Source of the DNA: an uncultured Clostridia bacterium
GTDB taxonomy: Bacteria > Bacillota > Clostridia > Saccharofermentanales > Saccharofermentanaceae
Direction: 5' to 3'
Assembly (NCBI GenBank): GCA_946403085.1
Contig: CAMIYM010000015.1
Coordinates: 1-56,756, forward strand
DNA length: 56,756 nt
Under the pieces are notes generated by a model. The model had not been told where the DNA came from and searched no databases. It saw only the letters and a program-made list of their open reading frames with translations. Numbering within the stretch: the stretch's first letter is position 1; each line of letters opens with the position of its first letter. The translations under genes were made by a program, and so were the position numbers. Below, in pieces: positions 16,598-25,134 of this stretch.

Positions 16598-17794
16598 TTA
16601 TCTTACGAGACGCTCTGTCTCCTGAGCGATAGCAAGCTCTTCGTTTGTAGGGATTACGCAAACTGTAACCTTTGAAGAAGGCTTGGAGATAATTGCTTCT
16701 TTACCTCTGAGACCTGCATTTGCAGCTTCATCGAATTCTACACCCATGAACTCGAGGCCTTCACACATAGCCTTTCTCATGTGATCTGTGTTCTCACCGA
16801 TACCAGCTGTGAATACGATAACGTCAACGCCTTCCATAGCAGCAGCATAAGAACCGATGATCTTCTTGCCCTGATATGCGAACATATCGAGTGCGAGCTT
16901 AGCTCTGTCGTTGCCTTCGTTAGCAGCCTTCTCGAGATCTCTGAAGTCTGAAGAAACACCGGAAACACCCTGAACACCACTCTTCTTGTTGAGGAGTGTA
17001 TCCATCTCGTCAGGTGTAAGATTCTCATTCTTCATAAGGAAAGGAACGATTGCAGGATCGATGTCACCTGTTCTTGTTCCCATGCAGATACCTGCAAGGG
17101 GTGTAAGACCCATCGATGTATCCTGGCACTTGCCGTCCTTAACAGCTGCGAATGAAGAACCATTGCCCAAGTGGCAAGTAATGATGCGGAGATCCTCATA
17201 CTTCTTGCCGAGGAAATCAGCTACTCTGTGGCTTACATAACGGTGAGAAGTACCATGGAAACCATAACGGCGGATGTCATACTTCTCGGAAAGCTCATAA
17301 GGAAGAGCATATGTGTAAGCCTTAGCAGGCATTGTCTGGTGGAATGCTGTATCAAATACTGCAACTTGAGGTGTGCCTGCAGGAAGAACATCCTCGCATG
17401 CCTCGATACCGATGAGGTTTGCAGGATTGTGCAAAGGTCCAAGCGGGAAGCAGTCTCTGATTACCTTCTTAACATCGTCATTAACGATAACGGATTCGCT
17501 GTAATACTTACCGCCGTGGAGTACTCTGTGACCTACAGCTGCGATCTCGGATACATCTGCGATAACACCGTGATCCTTGTCAACAAGTGCATCGAGGATC
17601 ATTCTTACAGCAACCTTGTGGTCAGGCATGGGTTCTGTGGAAACGAACTCATCCTTGCCGGTAGGCTTATATGTGAGCTTACCGTCGATTCCGATTCTCT
17701 CGGCATTACCCTTAGCAAGAACATCGCCTGTGTCGATGTCGAAAAGCTGGAACTTGGCGGAAGAGCTTCCGCAGTTGATAACTAAAATCTTCAT
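16598..17794 (-). CDS. ackA: Acetate kinase
   Basis: A 398-residue ASKHA kinase interconverting acetyl phosphate and acetate with ATP. Signatures are [19 protein letters not shown], the [10 protein letters not shown] motif, [41 protein letters not shown] and [23 protein letters not shown] lies before the ATG. It is 36 bp downstream of pta and probably co-transcribed, making ATP and acetate at the end of fermentation. Confidence 0.97.
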   Translation of the reverse strand: MKILVINCGSSSAKFQLFDIDTGDVLAKGNAERIGIDGKLTYKPTGKDEFVSTEPMPDHKVAVRMILDALVDKDHGVIADVSEIAAVGHRVLHGGKYYSESVIVNDDVKKVIRDCFPLGPLHNPANLIGIEACEDVLPAGTPQVAVFDTAFHQTMPAKAYTYALPYELSEKYDIRRYGFHGTSHRYVSHRVADFLGKKYEDLRIITCHLGNGSSFAAVKDGKCQDTSMGLTPLAGICMGTRTGDIDPAIVPFLMKNENLTPDEMDTLLNKKSGVQGVSGVSSDFRDLEKAANEGNDRAKLALDMFAYQGKKIIGSYAAAMEGVDVIVFTAGIGENTDHMRKAMCEGLEFMGVEFDEAANAGLRGKEAIISKPSSKVTVCVIPTNEELAIAQETERLVR

Positions 17795-17830
17795 AAGACT
17801 TTTCTCCTGTCTTTAAACTTAACTAAATAA

Positions 17831-18919
17831 TCAGCCCTGTGCCTGAGCCTGAACTGCTGTGATAGCAACTGTTCCGACGATATCATCAGCATTGCATCCT
17901 CTGGAGAGGTCATTTACAGGAAGTGCAAGACCCTGGAGGACAGGTCCGTATGCAGGAGCCTTTGCAAGTCTCTGAACGAGCTTATAACCGATATTGCCTG
18001 CTTCGAGTGAAGGGAATACCAATGTGTTTGCATGACCTGCAACCGGTGATCCGGGTGCCTTCAACTGACCTACTTCCTCAACGAGAGCAGCATCGAGCTG
18101 GAGCTCACCGTCAACTACGAGATCAGGATACTTTTCCTTAGCGATCTTAACAGCGTTGGCAACCTTATCAACATCAGCGTGCTTTGCTGAACCATATGAT
18201 GAATATGAAAGCATAGCAACCTTAGCGGGAGCGCCGATGAACTGCTCGAATGACTCAGCAGAGAGCTTAGCGATCTCAGCGAGCTTAGCAGAATCTACGT
18301 CTGTGTTAACTGCGCAGTCAGCGAAGATGAAGAGACCATGCTCACCAAGGTCGCAGTTAGGTACGTCCATAAGGAAGAAGCCGGATACAGAAGAGATGCC
18401 GGGCTTTGTCTTGAGGAGCTGGAGTGCAGGAAGGATAGTGTTTCCTGTAGAGTGGCAGGCACCGGAAACAGCACCGTCAGCATCACCGCACTTGCACATA
18501 AGGCATGCATAGTACATGTAATCTGAATTCATCTTTTCCTCAGCCTTCTCAGGTGTGATGCCCTTCTTCTGAGCGTCAGCTACAAGAGCAGCTGTCTCTT
18601 CTTCGGAAAGGCCCTTCTTCTCAGCCTTCTTCTTAGCTGCAGCTACCATGGTATCTACGCCACGGAGCTCAACGAATTTGTCGATATATTTCTGCTTGTT
18701 GGGATCGTTGAAAGGATCAACAAGTGTTGCGCCTGTAATGTCAAAACCTTCGGAATTCTTAGCGATCTCATCAGGTGTACCGATGATGATAAGATTTGCC
18801 ATATCTGCCTTAAGGATCTTCTCGGCAGCCTCAAAAGTTCTCTTGTCCATTGACTCAGGAAGAACGATAGTCTTCTTGTCAGCTTTTGCTCTGGCCATGA
18901 TGTCATCAATAAATGCCAT
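17831..18919 (-). CDS. pta: Phosphate acetyltransferase
   Basis: A 362-residue single-domain PTA_PTB enzyme forming acetyl phosphate from acetyl-CoA. It opens FIDDIMARAKADKKTIVLPES and carries SGACHSTGNTILPALQLLK, MLSYSSYGSAKHADVDK, DGELQLDAALV and VFPSLEAGNIGYKLVQRLA, all typical. It lacks the long N-terminal regulatory part of enterobacterial Pta, as is normal in Clostridia. A strong AAAGGAG site and a good sigma-A promoter lie upstream. Confidence 0.96.
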   Translation of the reverse strand: MAFIDDIMARAKADKKTIVLPESMDKRTFEAAEKILKADMANLIIIGTPDEIAKNSEGFDITGATLVDPFNDPNKQKYIDKFVELRGVDTMVAAAKKKAEKKGLSEEETAALVADAQKKGITPEKAEEKMNSDYMYYACLMCKCGDADGAVSGACHSTGNTILPALQLLKTKPGISSVSGFFLMDVPNCDLGEHGLFIFADCAVNTDVDSAKLAEIAKLSAESFEQFIGAPAKVAMLSYSSYGSAKHADVDKVANAVKIAKEKYPDLVVDGELQLDAALVEEVGQLKAPGSPVAGHANTLVFPSLEAGNIGYKLVQRLAKAPAYGPVLQGLALPVNDLSRGCNADDIVGTVAITAVQAQAQG

Positions 18920-18955
18920 ATATATACATCTCCTTTGGAATTTTTAGTCGTCAAA

Positions 18956-18984
18956 AGTATACTCGTAAACCTATATTATTTCAA
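18956..18984 (-). promoter_or_regulatory. Sigma-A-type promoter of pta-ackA
   Basis: Minus strand TTGAAA, 17 bp, TATACT, about 37 bp before the pta ATG. Confidence 0.7.
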
Positions 18985-18999
18985 TTAAGAAAAAGGGGG

Positions 19000-20352
19000 T
19001 TATGAGGTTGCCATACGGGCAGAGAAATTCTCTCTGGCATAGAAAACGTATCTTTCGTCCTCTTCACGGAAGATCATGTAGATCGCAGGGCTCGTAGACT
19101 TAGTCGCGACTCTTCTTCCAAGAGTGACAGAAAGCGTGTTGTAGAGGTCCTTGTCATTCATATAGTAAGCGATCATAAGCCCGTCAGTATAAGCATTCAG
19201 GGCTTCATTGCCGGCGTAATTGCCTGTCATCATGACGAATTCATTGTAGATCCTGCCGCTGTTGAGCGCAGTACCCTTAAACTCTGCATAAGACTCAGCG
19301 TCAAGTTCACCTACTTCAGCAAGATTCTTCATGGTCTTAAGATTCTGTCCTACGTCTATGACACCGACATCATGACCGCTGTATACATAGTCGCCGCAGT
19401 CCATCTTGCCCGATGTCGCATATGCATAGAAAGAATAACCGCCGCCTGCAAAGCCGCCTTTAACGCTCTTAAGTGCCTTCTCATAAGCGCCTTCAGCAAT
19501 GAGCTTGTTGTTCTCGAGATCTCTTATGAGTCTGAGATTAATGCTCGACAGCAATACGCCCTCGATCTCAGCCTCCTGCTCCTTAGTGTCAACCAGGTCG
19601 CCTTCGGAATCACCGGTTATAGTGCCGTAACGCTGCTCTAATGAACCGGCATCGTCAGCTTTGAAACCGCTCGTATCTTCAAGGCTTACATAGAGGGATT
19701 CGGCGTATTTTGCTACAGATAACTTCTCGGGCTTTATCCTGCCCTCGTTGTCGAAAAGTATCCCAACAAGACTCTTGATCTCGTTATAGTCCACATCACT
19801 TCCGTAAGTGACATAGTATTCCATCATGGCATCAAGCCATTCGATCGTGGCAGCTGAAGATCTGACTGATCCGCTGTTCTTATCGGGATCTTTGTAGACA
19901 AAAGGAACATATGCGCCGTCTGATGTTTTAAAGCGCTTGATGACTTCTTCCTTAAGTGCGACTGCCTTGGCTCTGTCGCCTCCCCTTACATAGCATTTCA
20001 GGAGCAATGCCTGATCGGACAGACCATATGTGCCGGAGCTTACGGCTTCCTGTGTTACAAGTCTTCCTGCGATCGTATATGAAGTAGCTGCAAGGATACC
20101 GTCTCCGCCCTTTTCAACGATGAGGGTCTTTGACCTGCTGAAAAGATAATCGCTTACGATGTTATTGCCGGCAGCAACTTTGCTCCATTCATAGCCCAGA
20201 CGTGAAGGCGAAGTGATCTTAAGCTTTGATCCGCCTCCGAACCTTCCGGTATAGAACAGATAGAAAACGGTCGCGCCTAAGACAAGGGCAATGATTATCG
20301 CCCATGTAATGACCTTTCCGCGGCCCATCTCCGAAATGTCCCTGCGTTGCAT
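19000..20352 (-). CDS. Membrane-anchored extracellular protein, function unknown
   Basis: A 450-residue protein (start at 20352 chosen because GGCGGAG lies just upstream; the frame opens at 20388). One transmembrane helix lies at about 14-34 (VITWAIIIALVLGATVFYLF), and the remainder is outside. The outer part is mainly helical, with paired-helix segments such as LSDQALLLKCYVRGGDRAKA and AATIEWLDAMMEYYVTYG, weakly like the alpha/alpha-barrel of family 8 glycosidases. I see no convincing catalytic motif. It ends 40 bp before the pta promoter, so it may read into pta-ackA. No assignment is made. Confidence 0.75.
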   Translation of the reverse strand: MQRRDISEMGRGKVITWAIIIALVLGATVFYLFYTGRFGGGSKLKITSPSRLGYEWSKVAAGNNIVSDYLFSRSKTLIVEKGGDGILAATSYTIAGRLVTQEAVSSGTYGLSDQALLLKCYVRGGDRAKAVALKEEVIKRFKTSDGAYVPFVYKDPDKNSGSVRSSAATIEWLDAMMEYYVTYGSDVDYNEIKSLVGILFDNEGRIKPEKLSVAKYAESLYVSLEDTSGFKADDAGSLEQRYGTITGDSEGDLVDTKEQEAEIEGVLLSSINLRLIRDLENNKLIAEGAYEKALKSVKGGFAGGGYSFYAYATSGKMDCGDYVYSGHDVGVIDVGQNLKTMKNLAEVGELDAESYAEFKGTALNSGRIYNEFVMMTGNYAGNEALNAYTDGLMIAYYMNDKDLYNTLSVTLGRRVATKSTSPAIYMIFREEDERYVFYARENFSARMATS

Positions 20353-20420
20353 AAACTCCGCCTTTTGAAATATAATCTTTACAGTCACTGATTATACCAA
20401 AAGCTGAGGATTTACTTAAA

Positions 20421-21710
20421 TTGCGGGTTATAGGAATTATTGCGGAATTTAATCCATTTCATAACGGTCACGAATACCTGATACGTAAGGCTCGTGAGAT
20501 CGTAAATGACCCCCGTGCCATCGTTATGCCTGTAATGTCCGGCTTCTTTACCCAGCGGGGACTCCCTGCTATCTGCCCGCCGGCCGTCCGCGCGAGACAG
20601 GCTCTCCTGTGCGGTGCCGATGTCGTGCTGGAACTTCCATTCAGCTTCTCTTGCGCGCCTTCATCCAGATTCGCTGAGGGTGCCATATCTGAACTTGTCT
20701 CAACGGGTGTCGTAACCGATATCGCTTTCGGAGTAGATACTGACGATACTTCCCTTTTAAGATCACTTGCTGAACTGGATCTTGAAACTGAGGATTTTAA
20801 CAGCAGATTAAATACATATATCGATACGGGCATAAGTTTTCCTGAAGCCAGGAGCCTGGCCGTTAAAGACATAGCCAAGGCAAAAGGCATCGGAGGCGAC
20901 CTGGATGCTGTTTTATCGTCACCCAACTCGATCCTCGCCCTCGATTATCTCCTCGCACTCAAAAAGATCGATAAAAAGAACAAGATCAATATCATCATGA
21001 TAAAACGCGAAGGAAGCGGATATCATGATACAAATACTGAAGAATCATTCGCAAGCGCCACTGCCATACGTAAGGTTATTACCGGCAAAGCTTCCGTAAA
21101 TTACAGCAGGTCAGCCATAGCGTCAGGTCTTAACGGACTCATGCCGGACCTCTCTTTGGGAGTAATGCTCTCTGCAAACTCAGGAAACACCTTCTCTTTC
21201 CCGGACTATGCAGGATATATGAAAAGCTGCATGCTTAAGGCATCCTCATCGGATAACCTGGATGACATAGCTTATATGAGCGATGACCTTTCAGGATATA
21301 TCAGGAATTTTGCTTCAGACTTAAGACCCGGAACTATAACTGATGAAGATCAGGGGCTCGGACTTTTCGAGAGTAAGATCTCTACGAAAAGATATACCCT
21401 TTCCAGGATCGAAAGAGCCCTCGCGAGCATGATGACAGGTCAGGACAGATCTTATCTGGAGATAAAGCGTCCTCCCTATATAAGAGTCCTCGGATTTAAC
21501 AACGAGGGCAAATACTGTCTTAAGATAATCGGAAAATGCGCGAAGATCCCTGTGATCAGCAGACCTTCAGACTGTCTGGAACTCCAGTCAGAGAATGAGT
21601 CGCTTAAAAAGATCTTCGAACTTGATATGAGAGCCGCATCCCTTGGATGGAAACTCTACGGAAAAGATACCGCTTCCGAGTGGAGCGCGATCCCTGTAAT
21701 AGTTAAATAA
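20421..21710 (+). CDS. tmcAL: tRNA(Met) cytidine acetate ligase
   Basis: A 429-residue YlbM/TmcAL-family nucleotidyltransferase. It activates acetate with ATP and acetylates the wobble cytidine (ac4C34) of elongator tRNA-Met. The N-terminal core VIGIIAEFNPFHNGHEYLI has the HIGH-like HNGH motif. VMSGFFTQRGLPAI and ADVVLELPFSFS are family signatures, and ITGKASVNYSRSAI-like spacing and DSLELQS-like C-terminal helices complete the length. It starts at TTG, with TGAGGA about ten bases upstream. Pta-ackA lies on the other strand nearby, and acetate is the shared metabolite. Confidence 0.93.
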   Translation: MRVIGIIAEFNPFHNGHEYLIRKAREIVNDPRAIVMPVMSGFFTQRGLPAICPPAVRARQALLCGADVVLELPFSFSCAPSSRFAEGAISELVSTGVVTDIAFGVDTDDTSLLRSLAELDLETEDFNSRLNTYIDTGISFPEARSLAVKDIAKAKGIGGDLDAVLSSPNSILALDYLLALKKIDKKNKINIIMIKREGSGYHDTNTEESFASATAIRKVITGKASVNYSRSAIASGLNGLMPDLSLGVMLSANSGNTFSFPDYAGYMKSCMLKASSSDNLDDIAYMSDDLSGYIRNFASDLRPGTITDEDQGLGLFESKISTKRYTLSRIERALASMMTGQDRSYLEIKRPPYIRVLGFNNEGKYCLKIIGKCAKIPVISRPSDCLELQSENESLKKIFELDMRAASLGWKLYGKDTASEWSAIPVIVK

Positions 21711-21716
21711 GCAGAA

Positions 21717-21756
21717 TAAAACCGTCCGCCGGATCATCCGACAGACGGTTATTGTT
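21717..21756. terminator. Bidirectional terminator between tmcAL and rpsT
   Basis: An imperfect stem AACCGTCCGCCGGA / TCCGACAGACGGTT (21719-21750) with a 3-nt loop. TTTTATT follows on the minus strand, making it strongest for rpsT. Confidence 0.75.
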
Positions 21757-21774
21757 ATTCTTTCAAAAAACTAA

Positions 21775-22035
21775 TTAAGCCTTAGCAGCGTTAGCAGCCT
21801 TAGCGAGTCTGGACTTTGTTCTGGAAGCTGCATTCTTGCTCATGTGGCCCTTAGCAGCAGCCTGGTCCAATGCCTTCTGTGTAGACTTGATTGTAGCATC
21901 AAGATTCTCGCCTGCAGCGATATCAGCCTTTGCCTTCTTAACAGTTGTGCGGATAGCACTCTTCTTGCTCTTATTGGCAGCAGCCTTCTTCTCTGAAACG
22001 CTTACACGCTTGATAGCTGATTTAATATTAGGCAT
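21775..22035 (-). CDS. rpsT: 30S ribosomal protein S20
   Basis: An 86-residue basic helical protein opening MPNIKSAIKRVSVSEKKAAA and ending in KNAASRTKSRLAKAANA, the S20 pattern. It binds 16S rRNA early in 30S assembly. AAAGGAG precedes the ATG, and a 16-bp AT palindrome lies directly upstream of that site. A promoter lies at 22082-22110. Confidence 0.96.
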   Translation of the reverse strand: MPNIKSAIKRVSVSEKKAAANKSKKSAIRTTVKKAKADIAAGENLDATIKSTQKALDQAAAKGHMSKNAASRTKSRLAKAANAAKA

Positions 22036-22051
22036 CTTACTTCTCCTTTAT

Positions 22052-22067
22052 AAGATATATATATCTT
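22052..22067. repeat. Perfect 16-bp palindrome in the rpsT leader
   Basis: AAGATATATATATCTT lies just before the AAAGGAG of rpsT. It could form a small hairpin next to the ribosome site. Confidence 0.4.
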
Positions 22068-22081
22068 CAAATTACCGAAGA

Positions 22082-22110
22082 ATTGTATCACGATTGTTTT
22101 TTATTCGCAA
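22082..22110 (-). promoter_or_regulatory. Promoter of rpsT
   Basis: Minus strand TTGCGA, 17 bp, TACAAT, overlapping the end of the upstream methyltransferase gene and leaving a leader of about 45 nt. Confidence 0.65.
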
Positions 22111-22820
22111 GCCTTAGTTGCTTCGTAAAGACCAATACTTGCGGCAATTGTAATATTAAGGCTGTCGATATCCCCTGAATGCTCGATTCTTATGGGTTTT
22201 CCGATGTGCTGGAACTTAGGGTCAAGACCCGTGGCTTCATTTCCCATAATGAGCGAAAAGGGCTTGCTTATGGTGGTTTCCTGAAGTTTTGTACTTCCGT
22301 CCAGCATAAACGGATAGAGGTTATTCTCAGGGAATCTCTTCTGATAATCAGAGAAATCGTCGAAAACTTCAATCCTCACACTGGCGCAGGCCCCCATGGA
22401 TGCTCTTATCGTCTTCGGATCACAGGGATCAGCGGATGTCTTTCCGACTACTGCCAGATCCTTTACACCAAATCCCAGGCAGCTTCTGACGATCGTTCCC
22501 ATGTTGCCGCAGTTGGAGGGATTGACGAGGACCATGTGATTGCCGGAAGAGATCTTTTCCTTCTTCTTTTCGATAACAACTATCACGAAGCAGTTATCTT
22601 TCTTGGAAAGGATATTGAAAGGCTTCTCCTCTGTCGATACCGGAATATCGTCTGCACAGATGGACTTTATCTTCGCTATAGTCTCCTCTGATCTGAAGCC
22701 CGGATGAAGGATAACGCCCTTTACGGAATCACGCTTTTTAAGCAGATATTCCATGGCAACAGTGGCGCCCAATCCGTATGTGTATATATTGTCGCTTTTA
22801 TAACTGGTAACTTTAATCAA
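22101..22820 (-). CDS. TrmH/SpoU-family RNA 2'-O-methyltransferase
   Basis: A 239-residue SPOUT methyltransferase. The three SpoU motifs are clear: VLVNPSNCGNMGTIVRSCLG (motif 1), PFSLIMGNEATGLDP (motif 2) and SLNITIAASIGLYEATKA (motif 3). The N-terminal about 85 residues form a substrate-binding domain. The target could be rRNA or tRNA and cannot be told from sequence. The start is TTG at 22820, with AAGG close upstream and a TATAAT at 22853-22858; a downstream ATG is possible. Confidence 0.85.
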   Translation of the reverse strand: MIKVTSYKSDNIYTYGLGATVAMEYLLKKRDSVKGVILHPGFRSEETIAKIKSICADDIPVSTEEKPFNILSKKDNCFVIVVIEKKKEKISSGNHMVLVNPSNCGNMGTIVRSCLGFGVKDLAVVGKTSADPCDPKTIRASMGACASVRIEVFDDFSDYQKRFPENNLYPFMLDGSTKLQETTISKPFSLIMGNEATGLDPKFQHIGKPIRIEHSGDIDSLNITIAASIGLYEATKACE

Positions 22821-22923
22821 AATGCCTTGTTCCTGTCTGATTTTTATATGATATTATAACGTAAGCGGATAATTAATGTTATATCGCGAATCAAACGCTT
22901 TTCAAAGTAAAGGAGCACTTACT

Positions 22924-23271
22924 ATGGCAGAAAATCAGAACCCTCAGGTTAACACATCTGAGCAGCTTCCCCAGAACGCAAAGCTTTTCTCAATCTTTGC
23001 ATACATTGGTCTTCTTTGGCTCTTGGGCCTTTTGATCTCACCTGAGAAGACATCACCTTTCGTAAGAAGCCACGTTAACAACGGCATCATCCTTACAATC
23101 TTCGGCGGCGCTTCAAGCATAATTTGCTGGATCCCGGTCGTTGGTTGGATCCTCGGCGGTGTTGTTTGGGTAGCAGTTGTTGTTTTCATGATCATGGGTA
23201 TCGTAGCTGCAGCTAAGACTCAGTACTTCACAATCCCTCTCGTAGGAAACAAGATCAAGATCGTTAAGTAA
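22924..23271 (+). CDS. Small membrane protein of the DUF4870/Tic20-like type
   Basis: A 115-residue protein, MAENQNPQVN..., with about three hydrophobic helices (FSIFAYIGLLWLLGLLI, ILTIFGGASSIICWIPVVGW, GVVWVAVVVFMIMGIVA). The polar loop SPEKTSPFVRSHVNNGI resembles the FVRFHANQ loop of DUF4870 proteins. The function of that family is unknown. The frame opens at 22876, but AAAGGAG directly precedes the ATG at 22924. A strong terminator follows. Confidence 0.8.
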   Translation: MAENQNPQVNTSEQLPQNAKLFSIFAYIGLLWLLGLLISPEKTSPFVRSHVNNGIILTIFGGASSIICWIPVVGWILGGVVWVAVVVFMIMGIVAAAKTQYFTIPLVGNKIKIVK

Positions 23272-23293
23272 TCTCAATCTTAAAACAAAGATC

Positions 23294-23326
23294 AGGACCC
23301 GCATCACAAGGTGCGGGTCTTTTATT
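23294..23326 (+). terminator. Intrinsic terminator after the DUF4870-like gene
   Basis: Stem GACCCGCATC / GGTGCGGGTC (23296-23305, 23310-23319) followed by TTTTATTTG. Confidence 0.8.
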
Positions 23327-23354
23327 TGCAGAGAATCCTTAAAACATATATAAT
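23326..23354 (+). promoter_or_regulatory. Promoter of tRNA-Pro
   Basis: TTGCAG, 17 bp, TATAAT, 15 bp before the tRNA 5' end. Confidence 0.75.
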
Positions 23355-23369
23355 ATCCGCCGTAAGTAT

Positions 23370-23445
23370 CGAGGTGTAGCGCAGTTGGTAGCGTACGTGC
23401 TTTGGGAGCATGGGGTCGCAGGTTCGAATCCTGTCACCTCGACCA
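23370..23445 (+). tRNA. tRNA-Pro (anticodon TGG)
   Basis: The acceptor stem CGAGGTG pairs with CACCTCG (23435-23441), followed by discriminator A and an encoded CCA. The anticodon arm is CGTGC-TTTGGGA-GCATG with TGG at 23403-23405. The D-loop is AGTTGGTA and the T-loop TTCGAAT. All four arms can be drawn. Confidence 0.97.
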
Positions 23446-23451
23446 TAAGGA

Positions 23452-23490
23452 AACGCCCGTAACCATTGAGGTTGCGGGCGTTTTGTGTTT
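23452..23490 (+). terminator. Intrinsic terminator of tRNA-Pro
   Basis: Stem AACGCCCGTAACC / GGTTGCGGGCGTT (23452-23464, 23470-23482), one G-T pair, followed by TTGTGTTTTG. Confidence 0.8.
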
Positions 23491-23555
23491 TGTAGTACGC
23501 GGTCATTTAGCGATTACTAATAACAGGAATATTAATTAGACGCTGATCTTCAAAG

Positions 23556-23593
23556 AATAAAAACACCTGCAGCAATTTGAACTACAGGTGTTT
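23556..23593 (-). terminator. Intrinsic terminator of the coaW-hemZ operon
   Basis: Minus strand stem AACACCTGTAG / CTGCAGGTGTT (23562-23572 with 23582-23592) with a 9-nt loop, followed by TTTATTC. It lies about 125 bp beyond the hemZ stop. Between the two, 23594-23718 holds no gene I can see. Confidence 0.75.
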
Positions 23594-23718
23594 CCTATGA
23601 GTTATTGATGGTTAATGCGTGATCACATCAACTAACATCAAGATGTGTACTAACAGCAGATGAAGCTGCTTCGCCTGGACGACATCCTATCAGATACAGG
23701 AAACGAAAGTATTGGAGT

Positions 23719-25134
23719 TTACATAGAGAAAAACTCAGCTTTTTTCTCAGCCATTTCCTCTACTCTCCTGATATAAGAAAGAGCATCTTTTATGGTCGCA
23801 CATCTCTCGACCCTGTGCTTATAAGGCTCGCCTTCCTGGGCAAAACACCTTTTGCTCATTCCGCCGGCACCAAACGACAGAACATCTCTGCAGTCGCTCA
23901 TCATCGCAACATTATAAAGATTGCCGGTATCGCCTTTTGCGAATCCGGTGTTCTCCAGACCATGTCCCGTATCCTTCTGGCGGTACATGTAGTAAGGATG
24001 ATAACCTGCCGCCTTAAGCAGTTCATAGCTCTCAGCAACGCTCTCGTCCAGACTGCCTCTTGCCATCTCAAGATCCATGACCTGTTCCCTGCTGATACTG
24101 GCACGTCTCTTCTTGTACAACGTATGCACGGTTATGTTTGCAGGCGCAAGCTCTATCACTCTCTTGGTGGATTCAATGTGGTCTTTTGCATTCTCATAAG
24201 GGAGACCTGCAATAAGATCCATGTTGATCAGATCAAAGCCAAGATCCGTCGCTTTCCTATATGTGTTTATTACATCTTCAGCGGTATGACGCCTTCCAAG
24301 TCTTGCAAGCGTATCTGATCTCATCGTCTGGGGATTTATGCATATCCTTGTTATTCCATGATCACGCATGGATATGAGCTTGCCTTCAGTTATCGTATCA
24401 GGTCTTCCGGCTTCGACAGTAACTTCACAGCCTGAAGGTATATTAAGATTCGAATATATCGAATCAAGAAGAGACGAGAATTCTTTTTCCTCCAGAACTG
24501 TCGGAGTGCCGCCTCCGACATAAAGAGCTGCTATCGGTCTTTTTATCGTTCCTGATATGAGCTCGATCTCTCTTTCCAATGCCTTCTCATAATTGGCAAG
24601 CCTGTCCATATGACACGAGATATCTGAAGAAATGAAAGAGCAGTATTCGCATCTTGACGGACAGAAAGGTATCCCGACATATATGCAAAGACTCTCTTCC
24701 GGAATAAGTGAGAGGATCCTCTGTTCTTCCCTCGATGTCTCAAATGCCAGTTCAGCTTTGTCAGGCCTTACAAAATATCTCTCTTCAAGCGAACGTGCAC
24801 TGTCTTCCTCCCATGCCACCAGTGTAGGCCTGATTCCGGTAAGACAGCCCCACGGCATTGTTTTCGAGGTAATATCTGAAAGCGCCATATAAAGAGATCT
24901 CCTGATCTCACGTCCGGGCTCCAGTAATTTTCCTTTGAATTCGTAAGCCTTGTTCTCTGAATATGTAACTGACCTTCCGTCTTCGAAAAGTTCGTTTATA
25001 AGTGTAATATCAGGACCTTCAGGAGCTATGACCTTTCCCTCGTCCTTCAATTCCTCGGGAACGCCGCAGAACATCCTTACGACATCTGATACACCGTAGT
25101 ATTTGTCATGTCCTTTAAGTATTACTTCAAGCAT
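23719..25134 (-). CDS. hemZ: HemZ-type coproporphyrinogen dehydrogenase / radical SAM protein
   Basis: A 471-residue radical SAM enzyme. Its N-terminal 140 residues are specific to HemZ (MPWGCLTGIRPTLVAW). The SAM domain follows, with the [4Fe-4S] ligands C158, C162 and C165 in IPFCPSRCEYCSF and the glycine motif ALYVGGGTPTVLE. A HemN-type C-terminus is present (DLIAGLPYENAKDH, YPYYMYRQKDTGHGLENTGF-like). Family members act on coproporphyrinogen or as haem-related proteins; this window has no other haem gene. Its ATG overlaps the end of the DUF3810 gene. Confidence 0.9.
   Translation of the reverse strand: MLEVILKGHDKYYGVSDVVRMFCGVPEELKDEGKVIAPEGPDITLINELFEDGRSVTYSENKAYEFKGKLLEPGREIRRSLYMALSDITSKTMPWGCLTGIRPTLVAWEEDSARSLEERYFVRPDKAELAFETSREEQRILSLIPEESLCIYVGIPFCPSRCEYCSFISSDISCHMDRLANYEKALEREIELISGTIKRPIAALYVGGGTPTVLEEKEFSSLLDSIYSNLNIPSGCEVTVEAGRPDTITEGKLISMRDHGITRICINPQTMRSDTLARLGRRHTAEDVINTYRKATDLGFDLINMDLIAGLPYENAKDHIESTKRVIELAPANITVHTLYKKRRASISREQVMDLEMARGSLDESVAESYELLKAAGYHPYYMYRQKDTGHGLENTGFAKGDTGNLYNVAMMSDCRDVLSFGAGGMSKRCFAQEGEPYKHRVERCATIKDALSYIRRVEEMAEKKAEFFSM

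Noticed and set aside
22179..22691. Plus-strand open frame of 170 codons opposite the methyltransferase
   Set aside because: The minus strand carries all three SpoU motifs; the plus frame has none and no start signal.
23446..23718. Integrated element or attachment site next to tRNA-Pro
   Set aside because: No repeat of the tRNA 3' end, no integrase and no mobile genes nearby; the region holds two terminators only.
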